Shown here: positions 1-8,448 of the stretch, piece after piece
How positions within the stretch are numbered: position 1 is the stretch's first letter
How the letters are laid out: each line of letters starts with the position of its first letter
NCBI GenBank assembly: GCA_038226175.1
Contig: JBBRQP010000027.1
Coordinates: 1 to 34,167 of the forward strand
Reading direction: 5' to 3'
From: JBBRQP01 sp038226175
Lineage (GTDB): Bacteria > Cyanobacteriota > Cyanobacteriia > Gloeobacterales > Anthocerotibacteraceae
DNA length: 34,167 nt
Translations under genes and position numbers: made by a program
The notes under the pieces: model-generated
What the model saw: only the letters and a program-made list of their open reading frames with translations
What the model was told of the DNA's origin: nothing
The model's database searches: none

Positions 1-61
1 GTGCTTCCAGAGCAACCTTGGCCTTAAACGCTGAGCTGTGTTTTTTGCGGGTCTCTTTCAT
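1..61 (-). CDS. IS3-family transposase OrfA, N-terminal fragment (runs off the left edge)
   Basis: The first 20 codons are visible. They begin M-K-E-T-R-K-K and continue with S-A-F-K-A-K-V-A-L-E, the usual start of the helix-turn-helix OrfA of IS3-family elements, which binds the terminal repeats and is joined to the DDE domain of OrfB by frameshifting. The start is well supported: an AGGAG Shine-Dalgarno (complement of 69-73) lies 7 bases upstream of the ATG (61-59). The rest of the gene is outside the window, so whether the element is intact cannot be judged. Confidence 0.75.
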   Translation of the reverse strand, partial: MKETRKKHSSAFKAKVALEA

Positions 62-78
62 CTCATTGCTCCTGTTGG

Positions 79-125
79 TGTCCAGTTTACGGAGCAGGAG
101 ACTCGCTTAACTAGCTGTCCAGTTT
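79..125. repeat. Subterminal direct repeat in the IS end
   Basis: TGTCCAGTTT occurs at 79-88 and again at 116-125, in the same orientation 37 bases apart, and CGGA follows both copies after one to two bases. The outer copy is part of the presumed terminal inverted repeat and the inner copy lies between it and the OrfA ribosome binding site. A second transposase contact site is a possible role, by inference only. Confidence 0.5.
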
Positions 126-274
126 TCCGGATCCACTATAGCCATTGCGTTGGGTAGTAGTCCATCTCAATTGTTAGCCTTCCATAAAAAGAGCCTATTT
201 AGTGCTGAGAAAAGTTGATCAACTTAATCGACTAACAAAATTTGTATTATACCGTTTCTGTTTGAATAGTCGGC

Positions 275-305
275 TCCCCAGCATTAGGGCAAGGGGATCT
301 TTTTC
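275..305 (+). terminator. Possible terminator or leader hairpin upstream of ribD
   Basis: TCCCC (275-279) can pair with GGGGA (293-297) across a 13-base loop, and a T-rich run (298-304) follows, like a short intrinsic terminator on the plus strand. No plus-strand gene lies upstream in the window, so it would act as a leader element of ribD or be fortuitous. The stem is only 5 bp. The surrounding stretch 141-415 shows no convincing gene and no recognisable FMN riboswitch core. Confidence 0.25.
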
Positions 306-415
306 AGGACATCAGTGTTATCTAAACGGAAGTGATATTAGACCCCTAGATCATATCGATTTCCACGAGATGCCAGCGCATGGGCATAATTAAGAACACA
401 GGATCAGGGCAACTC

Positions 416-1513
416 ATGACAATCACTGATGATCAATCCTGGATGCTGCACTGCCTACAGTTAGCCCAAACTGCCCAAGGCCGTACGGCTCCTAATCCCT
501 TGGTGGGTTGCGTGGTGGTCGCAGAAGGAAATTGTATTGGCTCAGGGTTTCATCCGCGAGCAGGTCAGCCTCATGCGGAAATATTTGCATTGCATCAAGC
601 CGCAGAGCAAGCACGAGGCGCCACGCTTTATGTAAATCTAGAACCGTGTAATCATCGTGGTCGTACTGCACCCTGTACAGAGGCAATTATCCGTAGCGGT
701 CTAGCACGGGTAGTTGTGGGCATGATTGATCCAAATCCTTTAGTCGCTGGACAAGGTATTAGACGATTACAAGCCGCAGGTATTGCAGTGACAACTGGCG
801 TTTTGGAAGCTGCTTGCCAACAGCTTAACGAAGCTTTTTGTCACTACATGCTGACAGGCAAGCCCTTCGGAATATGGAAATATGCGATGACGCTAGATGG
901 CAAAATAGCAACTGCAACAGGCGATAGTTTTTGGGTTAGCGGTGAAGCCGCACGGGAACAAGTACATCGTTTACGTAATCAGGTAGACGGCATCATTATC
1001 GGTGGTCAGACAGTGCGCCAAGATAATCCTCACCTCACCTGCCGTTTGGTGAATGGGCGTAATCCCTTGCGTATCGTACTATCTCGTCAGTTAGATTTGC
1101 CTGATCAGGCCCATCTCTGGCAGGTCGAAGCAGCACCCACATTAGTTTTTACCAGTACAAACCATAATGTCGCGACGGCAAAAGCGCTGACGGCTCAAGG
1201 GGTAGAAATTTGTGCTTTAGAAAAGCTAACGCCTGAGCAGGTACTAATTGAACTAGGTCACCGAGGCTTACTCAGTGTGCTTTGGGAATGTGGAGGAACT
1301 TTGGCAGCAGCAGCTCTAGATCAACGGGCAATTCAAAAAGTTATGGCATTTGTGAGTCCCAAATTAGTGGGTGGCGCTCATGCTGCAACACCTCTGGGCG
1401 GGCAAGGGCAATCTCTGATGCGTGACGCTTTCAATTTGCATAACCTCACGATGAGTCAAGTCGGTAATGACTACTTAATTGAGGGCTATCTTCAAGATAT
1501 AAAATCTACATAG
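416..1513 (+). CDS. ribD: Bifunctional riboflavin biosynthesis protein RibD (pyrimidine deaminase / reductase)
   Basis: Catalyses two consecutive cytosolic steps of riboflavin synthesis: deamination of the diaminopyrimidine made from GTP, then NADPH-dependent reduction of the ribosyl side chain. The N-terminal deaminase domain (about residues 1-140 from the chosen start) has the zinc site H53-A-E55 with C78 and C87 in a PC-x4-GRT-x2-C motif. The C-terminal reductase domain begins near residue 148 with a KYAMTLDGKIA segment and continues with GGQTVRQDNP. At 365 residues it has the normal family length. The ATG at 416 is chosen because the protein then starts as family members do; an in-frame ATG at 380 would add 12 unlikely residues. 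The 3' end overlaps the convergent mannosidase gene by 22 bp. No other riboflavin gene is nearby. Confidence 0.95.
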   Translation: MTITDDQSWMLHCLQLAQTAQGRTAPNPLVGCVVVAEGNCIGSGFHPRAGQPHAEIFALHQAAEQARGATLYVNLEPCNHRGRTAPCTEAIIRSGLARVVVGMIDPNPLVAGQGIRRLQAAGIAVTTGVLEAACQQLNEAFCHYMLTGKPFGIWKYAMTLDGKIATATGDSFWVSGEAAREQVHRLRNQVDGIIIGGQTVRQDNPHLTCRLVNGRNPLRIVLSRQLDLPDQAHLWQVEAAPTLVFTSTNHNVATAKALTAQGVEICALEKLTPEQVLIELGHRGLLSVLWECGGTLAAAALDQRAIQKVMAFVSPKLVGGAHAATPLGGQGQSLMRDAFNLHNLTMSQVGNDYLIEGYLQDIKST

Positions 1514-4494
1514 ATTGTCTTGATTTCCCAAGGTTGCACGACAATAAAAATCTTTTGACCTATAACCTCTAATTCAAAAAGATATTCTTCCATCAGATTA
1601 GTTTCACTCGCATATAATATGGGTCGCAAAAACTCTAAATTTGTATTAAATTGCTGGCCTTGAGATTCATAAAATCGTAAAATCCAACCGGAGTCGCGCT
1701 CTGCTTTTTTTGCTGTAACCATAACCAAAGAAGTCTCTGGCATCACTAAAAAACTCTGCTGCAAAAAAGGAAGTGAATTATCTGAAATAGTAGTTAGTAG
1801 CGGTGTATTAAAATTATGTCCCTCCTGAATAATGCCTGCTTGCTGCCAATTTCCACCATAAGCATAGAGCGCGTAGCTAAAGTGATGTTCGCCTTGGTCA
1901 GATTGGGGATCAGGCCATGTCGGACTTCTCAGTAAGGTCAGACGAAGTAAATTCCCTGCGCAATCATAGCCATACTTGCAGTCATTCAGAAGAGCTAATC
2001 CACGATTAGCTTCCTGATAGCAAACCCAGCGCAAGGCTGGAATTTCAAATTGTGCCTGTTGTTGAGAAGTCTCTCGTAATGTTGTACGGTCAATCACTGC
2101 CATCGGAACTTCACAGGTCAAATAATCACTATTGAGCGTAAGAGGAAAAGCTACCTTGAGCAAAACATGACACTCTTGCCAATCAATATGGGTTTGAAAA
2201 GTTAGTTGGGGGCTAAAACTTGTCAGCGAGATTTCTTGGGTAACTACAGATTGATTGATTTTACGAACTACTTTAATAGCTTGGTATAGGGCACCATCAG
2301 CGATTTTTTTGATATGTACAAGCTCTGCGGGTGGTAGTTCATGACTCATATACTCAGGATCAATATTCCAAGCGTCCCAATATTGACCGGAATCTTGAAA
2401 TGTTTGTAATTGGTTACCGTGAGCCGTGAGTACTTCGTAATTTTGAACCTTATCCCAAATACTCTGAATATTTCCTGTTTGCTTCTCGAAGACAACCCGC
2501 AGATACTTATTTTCCAGAGTCAGATCATTGGCGAAAGTCGTATTAGAAGATTCTTGAATATATTCAAGCTGATAGGTAGCAAAGCTTAATGCAGGTATCT
2601 TTTTGATTAGCAAACCAGCATTTTCATGATCTAAAAATTGGACAGCGTGGCGATTGCCTATTGCGTCTACTAATTGATAACGGCCAGTTTTGGGTTGGGC
2701 GAGTGATACTTTGATCAATTCAGTCCTTGACCAGTTTAGAGTATTAAAAACAAGAATACTAGGTAAGCCTTGCTTAACTTCTATTATATCTTTAGTAAAA
2801 CTATTTAAACCCTTTTGCAGAGCTAATTCTCCTTCAACAAATAATTTTTGCCAGCCTTGATTAGCTTCTGTAAAGACTTCAGCAGTAGAAGTTCCTGGCA
2901 AAATATCATGAAACTGGTTAAATAAAAGGATCTTCCATAGTTTTTCTAATGCAACTTCTGGAGCATGCAGATTTACTTGCGCTAAGGCAAAACTTACTTT
3001 CTCAATATTAGTCAGTAAAATTTCAGCTTTACGATTATAAAGTTTTTGCTCAGCATGGGTTGTATAAGCTCCGCGATGAAACTCTAAATAAAGCTCATCA
3101 GACCAAGTCGGTAGCACTTTACAGTTGTGCTCTAATTCTTGGAAAAACTGCAACGTCGAATGACAAGAAATCTTAGGAAAGAAATCTGACTTTTGCCAAC
3201 GGCGCTGGGTCTCGAGCATGTCCCGTGTCGGCCCACCGCCATGATCCCCAACGCCATAGAGCCATAGTAAGCACTCATTATCTTCGACGCGTTTTATCAA
3301 ATATTCAACAACTTTAACCGGAGGAATCTCTTCACCTAAAGGCGGCGAGAAATAGGTCAAAATACGACTACCATCGGGAGATTGCCACCAAAATGTATGA
3401 TGAGGAAACTCAGTCGTATCATTCCACAAAAGCTTTTGGGTTAAAAAATAATCAATACCGGACTTTTTATAGATTTGCGGCAACTGCCAAGTGTAGCCAA
3501 AACTATCAGGATTCCAGCCAACTTTTATATCAAGGTCAAACTTTTTGCGGAAATAGGATTTACCATACAAAATTTGACGAATCATAGACTCGCCATCAGG
3601 TAAATTTAGGTCGGGCTCGATCCACATGCCACCGACAATTTCCCAAGATTTTTGCTGAAATTGTTGTTGAATTGCTACAAAAAGTTCGGGCTTTTCTCGT
3701 TCTAGCCAATCATAGAGATACGCCGTACTTTGCACAAAATTAAGCTCAGGATAGTCTTTTTGGAGGTTGAGAACCGACCGAAAAGTGCGTTCACTAATAT
3801 CCAGGGTTTCTGCGTGAGGCCATAGCCAAGCCATATCAATATGAGAGTGGCCTAATAAGTTAACCTGATAGGTTTTGATCTGTCGACTCAAGGGCTTCAA
3901 AACAGCGCGAATCTGTTGAAAAGAGTCTTCCATGTGTACACAATCAACGCCCGTCATCAGATGTAACTGTTCGATGGCTTGGGTTAATAGGATTTCTGCA
4001 TTCTGTAAAGGCAACAAACTAATGATTTCCAATTCATCGGCTAAATAACCAGGGTCGCATAAATGATCAGGATGCTCTAATAGGAGTGCCATTTCATATA
4101 AAGCTCCGTCATCATGACCCGGGCTTTCTAAATAAGCATCAACGATAAACTGAGTTTCAGGAATAAGCGCTGCTGTGAGCAAGATACGCCCTCGCTGATC
4201 AAATAGGTCGCCGGCTAAAACTGATTTCCTATTCACATAAAACTCTGCCTTTTGTGCCCACCAAAGCAACTTTAGATAAAGACGTTTTTGTGCTAATGGA
4301 TACCCTGACCAAGTTGCCGGGATTTGAATAATTCTTTGTAAATGAATTGCTTTTCCACCGCGTTCCCAGGCTAAATGTTGCTTGGCATTCGGAATAACTG
4401 CACTATGACCGCTATCCTGACAGCATACCCAGCCATCTAATAGAGGCTGATGAACATAGCTGCGCAACGCTTGCAAAACCTCTTTTAAGTTCAT
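1492..4494 (-). CDS. Alpha-mannosidase, glycoside hydrolase family 38
   Basis: A retaining alpha-mannosidase expected to remove alpha-linked mannose from oligosaccharides, using a metal ion and an aspartate nucleophile. At 1000 residues it has the size and layout of the Ams1/ManC-like branch: an N-terminal domain (about 1-205), then the catalytic domain opening with GHSHIDMAWLWP (about 215-226), whose second His and Asp match the family metal ligands. The nucleophile Asp sits in WNPDSFGY (near residue 330), and a later NQFHDILPGTST supplies the third conserved metal-site histidine. Beta-sandwich domains fill the C-terminal half. No signal peptide is visible, so a cytosolic role in glycan or glycogen-like polymer turnover is inferred. 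The ATG at 4494 is preferred over an in-frame TTG at 4500. It is divergent from maf, with about 35 bp between starts. Confidence 0.92.
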   Translation of the reverse strand: MNLKEVLQALRSYVHQPLLDGWVCCQDSGHSAVIPNAKQHLAWERGGKAIHLQRIIQIPATWSGYPLAQKRLYLKLLWWAQKAEFYVNRKSVLAGDLFDQRGRILLTAALIPETQFIVDAYLESPGHDDGALYEMALLLEHPDHLCDPGYLADELEIISLLPLQNAEILLTQAIEQLHLMTGVDCVHMEDSFQQIRAVLKPLSRQIKTYQVNLLGHSHIDMAWLWPHAETLDISERTFRSVLNLQKDYPELNFVQSTAYLYDWLEREKPELFVAIQQQFQQKSWEIVGGMWIEPDLNLPDGESMIRQILYGKSYFRKKFDLDIKVGWNPDSFGYTWQLPQIYKKSGIDYFLTQKLLWNDTTEFPHHTFWWQSPDGSRILTYFSPPLGEEIPPVKVVEYLIKRVEDNECLLWLYGVGDHGGGPTRDMLETQRRWQKSDFFPKISCHSTLQFFQELEHNCKVLPTWSDELYLEFHRGAYTTHAEQKLYNRKAEILLTNIEKVSFALAQVNLHAPEVALEKLWKILLFNQFHDILPGTSTAEVFTEANQGWQKLFVEGELALQKGLNSFTKDIIEVKQGLPSILVFNTLNWSRTELIKVSLAQPKTGRYQLVDAIGNRHAVQFLDHENAGLLIKKIPALSFATYQLEYIQESSNTTFANDLTLENKYLRVVFEKQTGNIQSIWDKVQNYEVLTAHGNQLQTFQDSGQYWDAWNIDPEYMSHELPPAELVHIKKIADGALYQAIKVVRKINQSVVTQEISLTSFSPQLTFQTHIDWQECHVLLKVAFPLTLNSDYLTCEVPMAVIDRTTLRETSQQQAQFEIPALRWVCYQEANRGLALLNDCKYGYDCAGNLLRLTLLRSPTWPDPQSDQGEHHFSYALYAYGGNWQQAGIIQEGHNFNTPLLTTISDNSLPFLQQSFLVMPETSLVMVTAKKAERDSGWILRFYESQGQQFNTNLEFLRPILYASETNLMEEYLFELEVIGQKIFIVVQPWEIKTIYVDFIS

Positions 4495-4529
4495 GGGCAA
4501 AATGATCCGATTTCCTCTTAAATAAGTTT

Positions 4530-5108
4530 ATGTCCCAGCCCCTGATTTTAGCGTCCACCTCGCCCCGTCGCCGTGAATTGTTACAGCAACTTGGGTATGT
4601 TTTCACGATCTTGCCCAGTCCTTACACCGAAACCAATGACCCCACCCGTTTGCCCGTTGACCTAGTCCGTGAGCAGAGCTTGGGCAAAGCATTAGCCATT
4701 GCCATTGCGCATCCTCAGGCTCTGGTATTAGGAGCGGATACTCTAGTCGTCTGTGATGGACAAATTTTTGGTAAACCCACTAGTCCGCAAGAGGCCAGGA
4801 TCATGCTCCAGCAGCTACAAGGGCGCTGGCATGAGGTCTGCACAGGTATGGCGTTAGTCGAGGGTACGCAGCAAGCAGTTTTTGATCAAATAACCCGAGT
4901 TTGCCTGATACCCCTGACACAGTCCGAGATCAGCTGGTATGTGGGTACGGGTGAGCCCCTCGATAAAGCGGGAGCCTATGCTATTCAGGGGATGGGCACA
5001 GCCTTTGTACAAGAGATTCAGGGATGTTACGCAACTGTCGTTGGTTTGCCAGTACCTCTGCTGTATCAGGAGCTAAAAAAACGAGGACATCAGCCTAAAC
5101 CGAATTAA
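4530..5108 (+). CDS. maf: Maf-like nucleoside triphosphate pyrophosphatase
   Basis: House-cleaning enzyme of the Maf/HAM1-like fold that hydrolyses canonical (dTTP, UTP) or modified nucleoside triphosphates to the monophosphate and pyrophosphate. The 192 residues match the family size. Visible motifs are the N-terminal substrate loop ASTSPRRREL (8-17), the catalytic GADT (Asp70), the following GKP loop and the late DKAGAYAIQG segment. Residues around the last motif look like the dTTP/UTP type rather than the m7GTP type, which is an inference. It starts only about 35 bp from the divergent mannosidase start, so the two promoters must overlap. Its last 14 bp overlap the convergent unknown gene. 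Confidence 0.93.
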   Translation: MSQPLILASTSPRRRELLQQLGYVFTILPSPYTETNDPTRLPVDLVREQSLGKALAIAIAHPQALVLGADTLVVCDGQIFGKPTSPQEARIMLQQLQGRWHEVCTGMALVEGTQQAVFDQITRVCLIPLTQSEISWYVGTGEPLDKAGAYAIQGMGTAFVQEIQGCYATVVGLPVPLLYQELKKRGHQPKPN

Positions 5109-5430
5109 CCACGCGCGCCAGGTGATCAGCTAATAACTCAACGGCCATATTTTTTAGTGATTGATGCTTTTGGTTATCCAAATCAAAATAAGTCTCTAGT
5201 TCAGGAAAGTTTTTTACATAATGCAAGATAATTGCAGCAAGCAAAGAATGATTAATGTGATCAGCTAACTCTAAAGCTAGATGATCTACTTGGTCTAAAA
5301 CATAATCAAAGGGCTGGTTAGAACGTAGTTGAATCTCTGCTTGAACCCCAGATAGCTGTTGGGCATGGGTTGCTAATTCGCGGTACATAACTAACGGCCA
5401 GCCCGGAAAGTAAATCTTTACAGATTTCAT
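5095..5430 (-). CDS. Conserved-looking protein of unknown function, coupled to the PedR-like gene
   Basis: I do not recognise a family. The 111-residue product starts with a short beta-like segment (KIYFPGWPLVMYREL), followed by mostly helical sequence rich in His, Leu and Asp. It has no signal peptide, membrane segment or cysteine pair, so a small soluble protein is likely. The start at 5430 is chosen because its ATG overlaps the stop of the upstream regulator gene as ATGA, the usual arrangement for translational coupling; an upstream in-frame start at 5460 would overlap that gene much further. The coupling suggests a partner or target of the PedR-like regulator, by inference only. Confidence 0.75.
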   Translation of the reverse strand: MKSVKIYFPGWPLVMYRELATHAQQLSGVQAEIQLRSNQPFDYVLDQVDHLALELADHINHSLLAAIILHYVKNFPELETYFDLDNQKHQSLKNMAVELLADHLARVVNSV

Positions 5431-5690
5431 GAAGCCGAGGGCGTGGGAATCGTGCAGCAATTAACATCTTCCATGCAAACTTTACCCCATTGCAACGCCC
5501 AGCGCACTAATGCAACCCGATTATTAGTTTTAGTTTTTTCAAGAATATTACTAATGTGATTATCTACAGTACGTTTGCTAATGGCGAGTACTTCGGAGAT
5601 TTGCTCATTGGTCATGCCCGAGGCAATCAGGTCTAAAACCTGTAATTCGCGGTTGGAGAGCAGCGCTGTGGCTTGGGTGAGTTCGGTCAT
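5427..5690 (-). CDS. pedR: Stand-alone LuxR-type HTH regulator, PedR-like
   Basis: A small DNA-binding protein consisting of one LuxR/GerE helix-turn-helix domain without a receiver domain. The core LSNRELQVLDLIASGMTNEQI and the recognition-helix part ISKRTVDNHISNILEKTK are unmistakable. After the HTH comes WALQWGKVC and a second block VNCC (Cys72, Cys78 and Cys79 from the chosen start). This cysteine-bearing tail is what I recall for cyanobacterial PedR (Ssl0564 of Synechocystis), a redox regulator that responds to photosynthetic electron transport through thioredoxin. The ATG at 5690 has GGAG 9 bases upstream; a TTG at 5705 is the alternative. It forms an ATGA-overlapping pair with the downstream unknown gene. 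PedR identity is a strong suggestion rather than proof. Confidence 0.82.
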   Translation of the reverse strand: MTELTQATALLSNRELQVLDLIASGMTNEQISEVLAISKRTVDNHISNILEKTKTNNRVALVRWALQWGKVCMEDVNCCTIPTPSAS

Positions 5691-5849
5691 GGGTAAATTC
5701 TCCAACGGCTAACCACACTATAACAGGCCAGTGGGCAAAAGTACTTACGCCTCAAGTCAGAGGAGCAGCTTGGGGCTACAGGATGGGGATTGCTTGTTGA
5801 AGCGAACTGTGAACTAGTATTCTGAAGAAATCCGCTCTGAGTACCTGTC

Positions 5850-6161
5850 ATGGAAAGCCCTCAACTCGATTATCCCAACGGCAAACGTATCATGGCTGGC
5901 GTGGGCTGGGGAAGTCTTTGGGGTGGTGGATTGTGTGGGATATTGTTATCGATTGTCCCAGTCGGTCCAGCGGGTTTTTTTCTGGCGATCATGGTCTTAG
6001 CTGCTGCGATCTCCGTGGGGATTTCGCTAAATTGGCAAGCGGCCAGAGGTCATTGTGAGGCTTGTGACACGATCCTAACCGCAACACCCTCGGGGGGTAA
6101 ATGTTCTGGTTGTGGACAAAAGTACCGTGCTTCAAATCGGCAATTAGTGAAGATGTCTTAG
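5850..6161 (+). CDS. Small membrane protein with C-terminal zinc ribbon
   Basis: Function unknown. The 103-residue product has a short polar start, two glycine-rich hydrophobic segments (about 15-35 and 37-60) that probably cross the membrane as a hairpin, then a cytosolic tail with two CxxC pairs (Cys69/Cys72 and Cys85/Cys88), typical of a small zinc ribbon. Zinc-ribbon tails on two-TM proteins often mark adaptors or assembly factors, but nothing here names a partner. It sits alone between the divergent PedR-like gene and a tRNA on the opposite strand. The ATG is in a plausible context without a strong Shine-Dalgarno. Confidence 0.75.
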   Translation: MESPQLDYPNGKRIMAGVGWGSLWGGGLCGILLSIVPVGPAGFFLAIMVLAAAISVGISLNWQAARGHCEACDTILTATPSGGKCSGCGQKYRASNRQLVKMS

Positions 6162-6170
6162 TAAACTCTT

Positions 6171-6252
6171 GCGGAACCGGGGACTTGAACCCCGAAGTCC
6201 TTGCGGACACTAGAACCTGAATCTAGCGCGTCTACCATTCCGCCAGTTCCGC
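6171..6252 (-). tRNA. tRNA-Leu (anticodon CAG)
   Basis: The 82-base minus-strand sequence folds as a class II tRNA: acceptor GCGGAAC/GTTCCGC, a D arm containing GGCGGAATGGTAGACGCG, an anticodon stem CTAGA/TCTAG with loop TTCAGGT giving anticodon CAG (plus-strand 6217-6219), a long variable arm GTCC-GCAA-GGAC typical of tRNA-Leu, and a T arm with GGTTCAAGTC. The 3' CCA is not encoded. It reads CUG leucine codons. Confidence 0.97.
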
Positions 6253-6324
6253 TAATCATTGTGAGCTTTAGTAGCTCAGTCTGTAATTATCAATTATCCT
6301 AGTAACGTTGTCAAATTGGCTCCA

Positions 6325-7185
6325 ATGGTCGCTCAACGTTTACCAGACTGGGTGCGCCGTCCCCTCGGTCGTGCTAGTGAAATCTCGACAGTACAAAAAA
6401 TTATTCGTGAACGTCAGATTCACACGATCTGTGAAGAAGGCCGTTGTCCCAATCGGGGCGAATGCTACGCCCAAAAAACCGCAACCTTTTTGTTAATGGG
6501 GCCTGTTTGCACCCGAGCCTGTGCCTTTTGTCAGGTGACCAGTGGCAAAGCCTTACCCCTTGATCCTGAGGAACCACAAAAAGTAGCCGAAGCCGTAGCT
6601 TTATTAGGTTTGGACTATGTTGTCCTGACCTCGGTATCGCGAGATGACTTGGCAGATCAGGGCGCTGGTTGGTTTGTACAAACGATGAGCGCCATTCGAG
6701 CCTTGCATCCAGCCATACAAATTGAAGTCTTGACACCAGATTTCCGGGGCGATCGCGCCTGTGTAGCCACCGTTGTCGCAGCTCAGCCCGCTTGCTATAA
6801 CCACAATATTGAGACCGTGGAGCGGTTACAAAAATCAGTGCGCCGGGGTGCTACCTATGCCCACACCCTACAAGTTTTACGCACTGTCAAAGAACTTGAT
6901 GCAACTATCCCTACCAAATCTGGCCTCATGCTAGGTCATGGTGAAACAGTACTAGAGATTATGGCAACCCTGGCCGACTTACGTGCTGTCAAGTGTGACC
7001 GCTTGACCCTAGGCCAATATCTGCAACCATCTCAGGATCATCTACCAGTCCAAAAATATTGGACGCCCGCAGAATTTGCTGAATTAGGTGGACAAGCAGC
7101 AAAACTCGGCTTTAGTGATGTACGTTCTGGCCCCTTAGTACGCAGTTCTTATCATGCCGGACAAATGGGTGAGGTTCCTCAATAG
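6325..7185 (+). CDS. lipA: Lipoyl synthase (radical SAM)
   Basis: Inserts two sulfur atoms into protein-bound octanoyl groups to form lipoyl cofactors on E2, H and related proteins, using two iron-sulfur clusters. Both clusters' ligands are visible: the auxiliary cluster motif C36-x4-C41-x5-C47 and the radical-SAM motif C62-x3-C66-x2-C69 in CTRACAFC. The C-terminal RSSYHAG carries the serine that ligates the auxiliary cluster. At about 286 residues the length is normal. The ATG at 6325 is preferred to the in-frame TTG at 6316; neither has a strong Shine-Dalgarno. It ends 7 bp from the convergent ftsZ stop. It could serve the lipoyl domain of the fusion gene at 13.2-16.6 kb, though cyanobacteria often have more than one lipA. 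Confidence 0.96.
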   Translation: MVAQRLPDWVRRPLGRASEISTVQKIIRERQIHTICEEGRCPNRGECYAQKTATFLLMGPVCTRACAFCQVTSGKALPLDPEEPQKVAEAVALLGLDYVVLTSVSRDDLADQGAGWFVQTMSAIRALHPAIQIEVLTPDFRGDRACVATVVAAQPACYNHNIETVERLQKSVRRGATYAHTLQVLRTVKELDATIPTKSGLMLGHGETVLEIMATLADLRAVKCDRLTLGQYLQPSQDHLPVQKYWTPAEFAELGGQAAKLGFSDVRSGPLVRSSYHAGQMGEVPQ

Positions 7186-7192
7186 AATTAGC

Positions 7193-8443
7193 CTAGGGAG
7201 ATTTACGCTTGCGCAAAAACTCGGGAATATCTAGCAGTTCATCACGGGTTGCCGGGTTGGGTGAAGGCAAGGGCGGATAGGTTGTAGAATTTTTGGAAGA
7301 ACCATTACTTGAGGCACGGTTGACCTCAATTTTTTTGAGGCCGCTATTATGTGCTCCGTTAAAACCCGTAGCAATGACCGTAATACGTAACTCTCCTTGC
7401 AGCCGTTCATCAATTACTGCCCCGAAAATGATGTTGGCATTGGGGTCAACCACACTATAAACGGCTTCAGCGGCTTCATTGACCTCCACTAAGGTCAGGT
7501 CATGACCACCCGTGATATTGATTACGACACCATTAGCACCCTCAATTGAGGACTCGAGTAGCGGTGACGAAATCGCTGTGACCGCCGCCTCACGCGCCCG
7601 AGATTTGCCCGAACCCATGCCAATGCCCATCAGAGCTGAGCCAGCATCTGCCATGACCGCACGTACATCAGCAAAATCTACGTTAATCAGCCCAGGAACC
7701 GTAATGATGTCACTAATACCTTGTACACCTTGGCGTAAGACATCATCGGCTAAGCGGAAGGCTTCTTGGACGGGCGTCTGATCAGAGACAACTTTAAGAA
7801 TACGGTCGTTGGGGATCACGATCAGCGTATCTACCCGTTGTTGGAGTGCTTCGATACCCATCTCGGCCTGTTGCATGCGGCGTCGACCCTCAAAGGTAAA
7901 GGGGCGCGTCACCACACCGACAGTTAAGGCTCCAATTTCTTTAGCCGCCTCAGCTACAATCGCAGCAGCGCCCGTCCCGGTACCGCCCCCCATACCAGCC
8001 GTGATAAAAACCATATCAGCGCCTTCGAGTAGGGCTAGCAACTCTTCACGCGACTCCTCGGCGGCCTTTTGACCGATCGACGGATTGCCCCCTGCGCCGA
8101 GTCCCCGGGTTAATTTTTGGCCTAGCTGTAAGCGATTGACCGCCGCTGAGGTGAGTAAGGCTTGAGCATCGGTATTAACTGCCCAAAAATCAATTCCTGT
8201 TACCGAACTGGCAATCATGCGGTTGACGGCATTGCCACCGCCACCGCCCACACCGATAACTTTGATACGGGCCATAACACTGGGGATGATGTCTTCGAGA
8301 TTATTCATGGCGGTCTGGATCACAGGTGGGCGGTAGGAATTATTGGTCATGGGTTCGGCCTTGGTGCGGGGTGGGACGGGTTGGTTACTGCCCGTATCGG
8401 GGTCTTGGGGTTCGTCCGATAGATATTTCATCCATTTAGGCAT
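7193..8443 (-). CDS. ftsZ: Cell division protein FtsZ
   Basis: Tubulin-like GTPase that polymerises into the cytokinetic ring at mid-cell. An N-terminal extension of about 55 residues, common in cyanobacteria, precedes the core that starts at ARIKVIGVGGGGGNAVNRM. The GTP-binding tubulin signature GGGTGTG is at 152-158, and the T7-loop region with NVDFADVRAVM follows near 260. A poorly conserved Ser/Asn/Pro linker leads to the C-terminal peptide DIPEFLRKRKSP, the anchor for membrane tethers. At 416 residues it is of normal size. It lies 5 bp downstream of ftsQ in the same orientation, so the two are probably cotranscribed. The start ATG has AAGGA about 12 bases upstream. Confidence 0.98.
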   Translation of the reverse strand: MPKWMKYLSDEPQDPDTGSNQPVPPRTKAEPMTNNSYRPPVIQTAMNNLEDIIPSVMARIKVIGVGGGGGNAVNRMIASSVTGIDFWAVNTDAQALLTSAAVNRLQLGQKLTRGLGAGGNPSIGQKAAEESREELLALLEGADMVFITAGMGGGTGTGAAAIVAEAAKEIGALTVGVVTRPFTFEGRRRMQQAEMGIEALQQRVDTLIVIPNDRILKVVSDQTPVQEAFRLADDVLRQGVQGISDIITVPGLINVDFADVRAVMADAGSALMGIGMGSGKSRAREAAVTAISSPLLESSIEGANGVVINITGGHDLTLVEVNEAAEAVYSVVDPNANIIFGAVIDERLQGELRITVIATGFNGAHNSGLKKIEVNRASSNGSSKNSTTYPPLPSPNPATRDELLDIPEFLRKRKSP

Positions 8444-8448
8444 GGGGC

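Larger units (their letters stand above)
1..140 (-). mobile_element. End of an IS3-family insertion sequence, truncated by the window edge
   Basis: Positions 1-61 read on the minus strand as the N-terminus of an IS3-type OrfA. The DNA upstream of it ends in a sequence, read outward on the minus strand, resembling the TGGAnCCGAAAACTGGACA-type ends I associate with the IS3 family (TGGATCCGGAAAACTGGACA, positions 135-116). The outer boundary is put at about 135-140 because the similarity stops there. No target duplication can be tested because the other end lies outside the window. Family assignment is from recall of typical ends and OrfA starts. Confidence 0.7.

Noticed and set aside
202..393. 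63-residue open frame between the IS end and ribD
   Set aside because: GTG start without ribosome binding site, no recognisable motif, mixed composition; it overlaps the ribD start region.
141..415. Possible FMN riboswitch before ribD
   Set aside because: None of the conserved riboswitch core segments can be found; only a weak 5-bp hairpin with a T run is present.
7512..8422. Several plus-strand frames inside ftsZ
   Set aside because: They are mirror frames of the ftsZ coding sequence, rich in Ser/Ala/Pro, with no motifs or ribosome binding sites.
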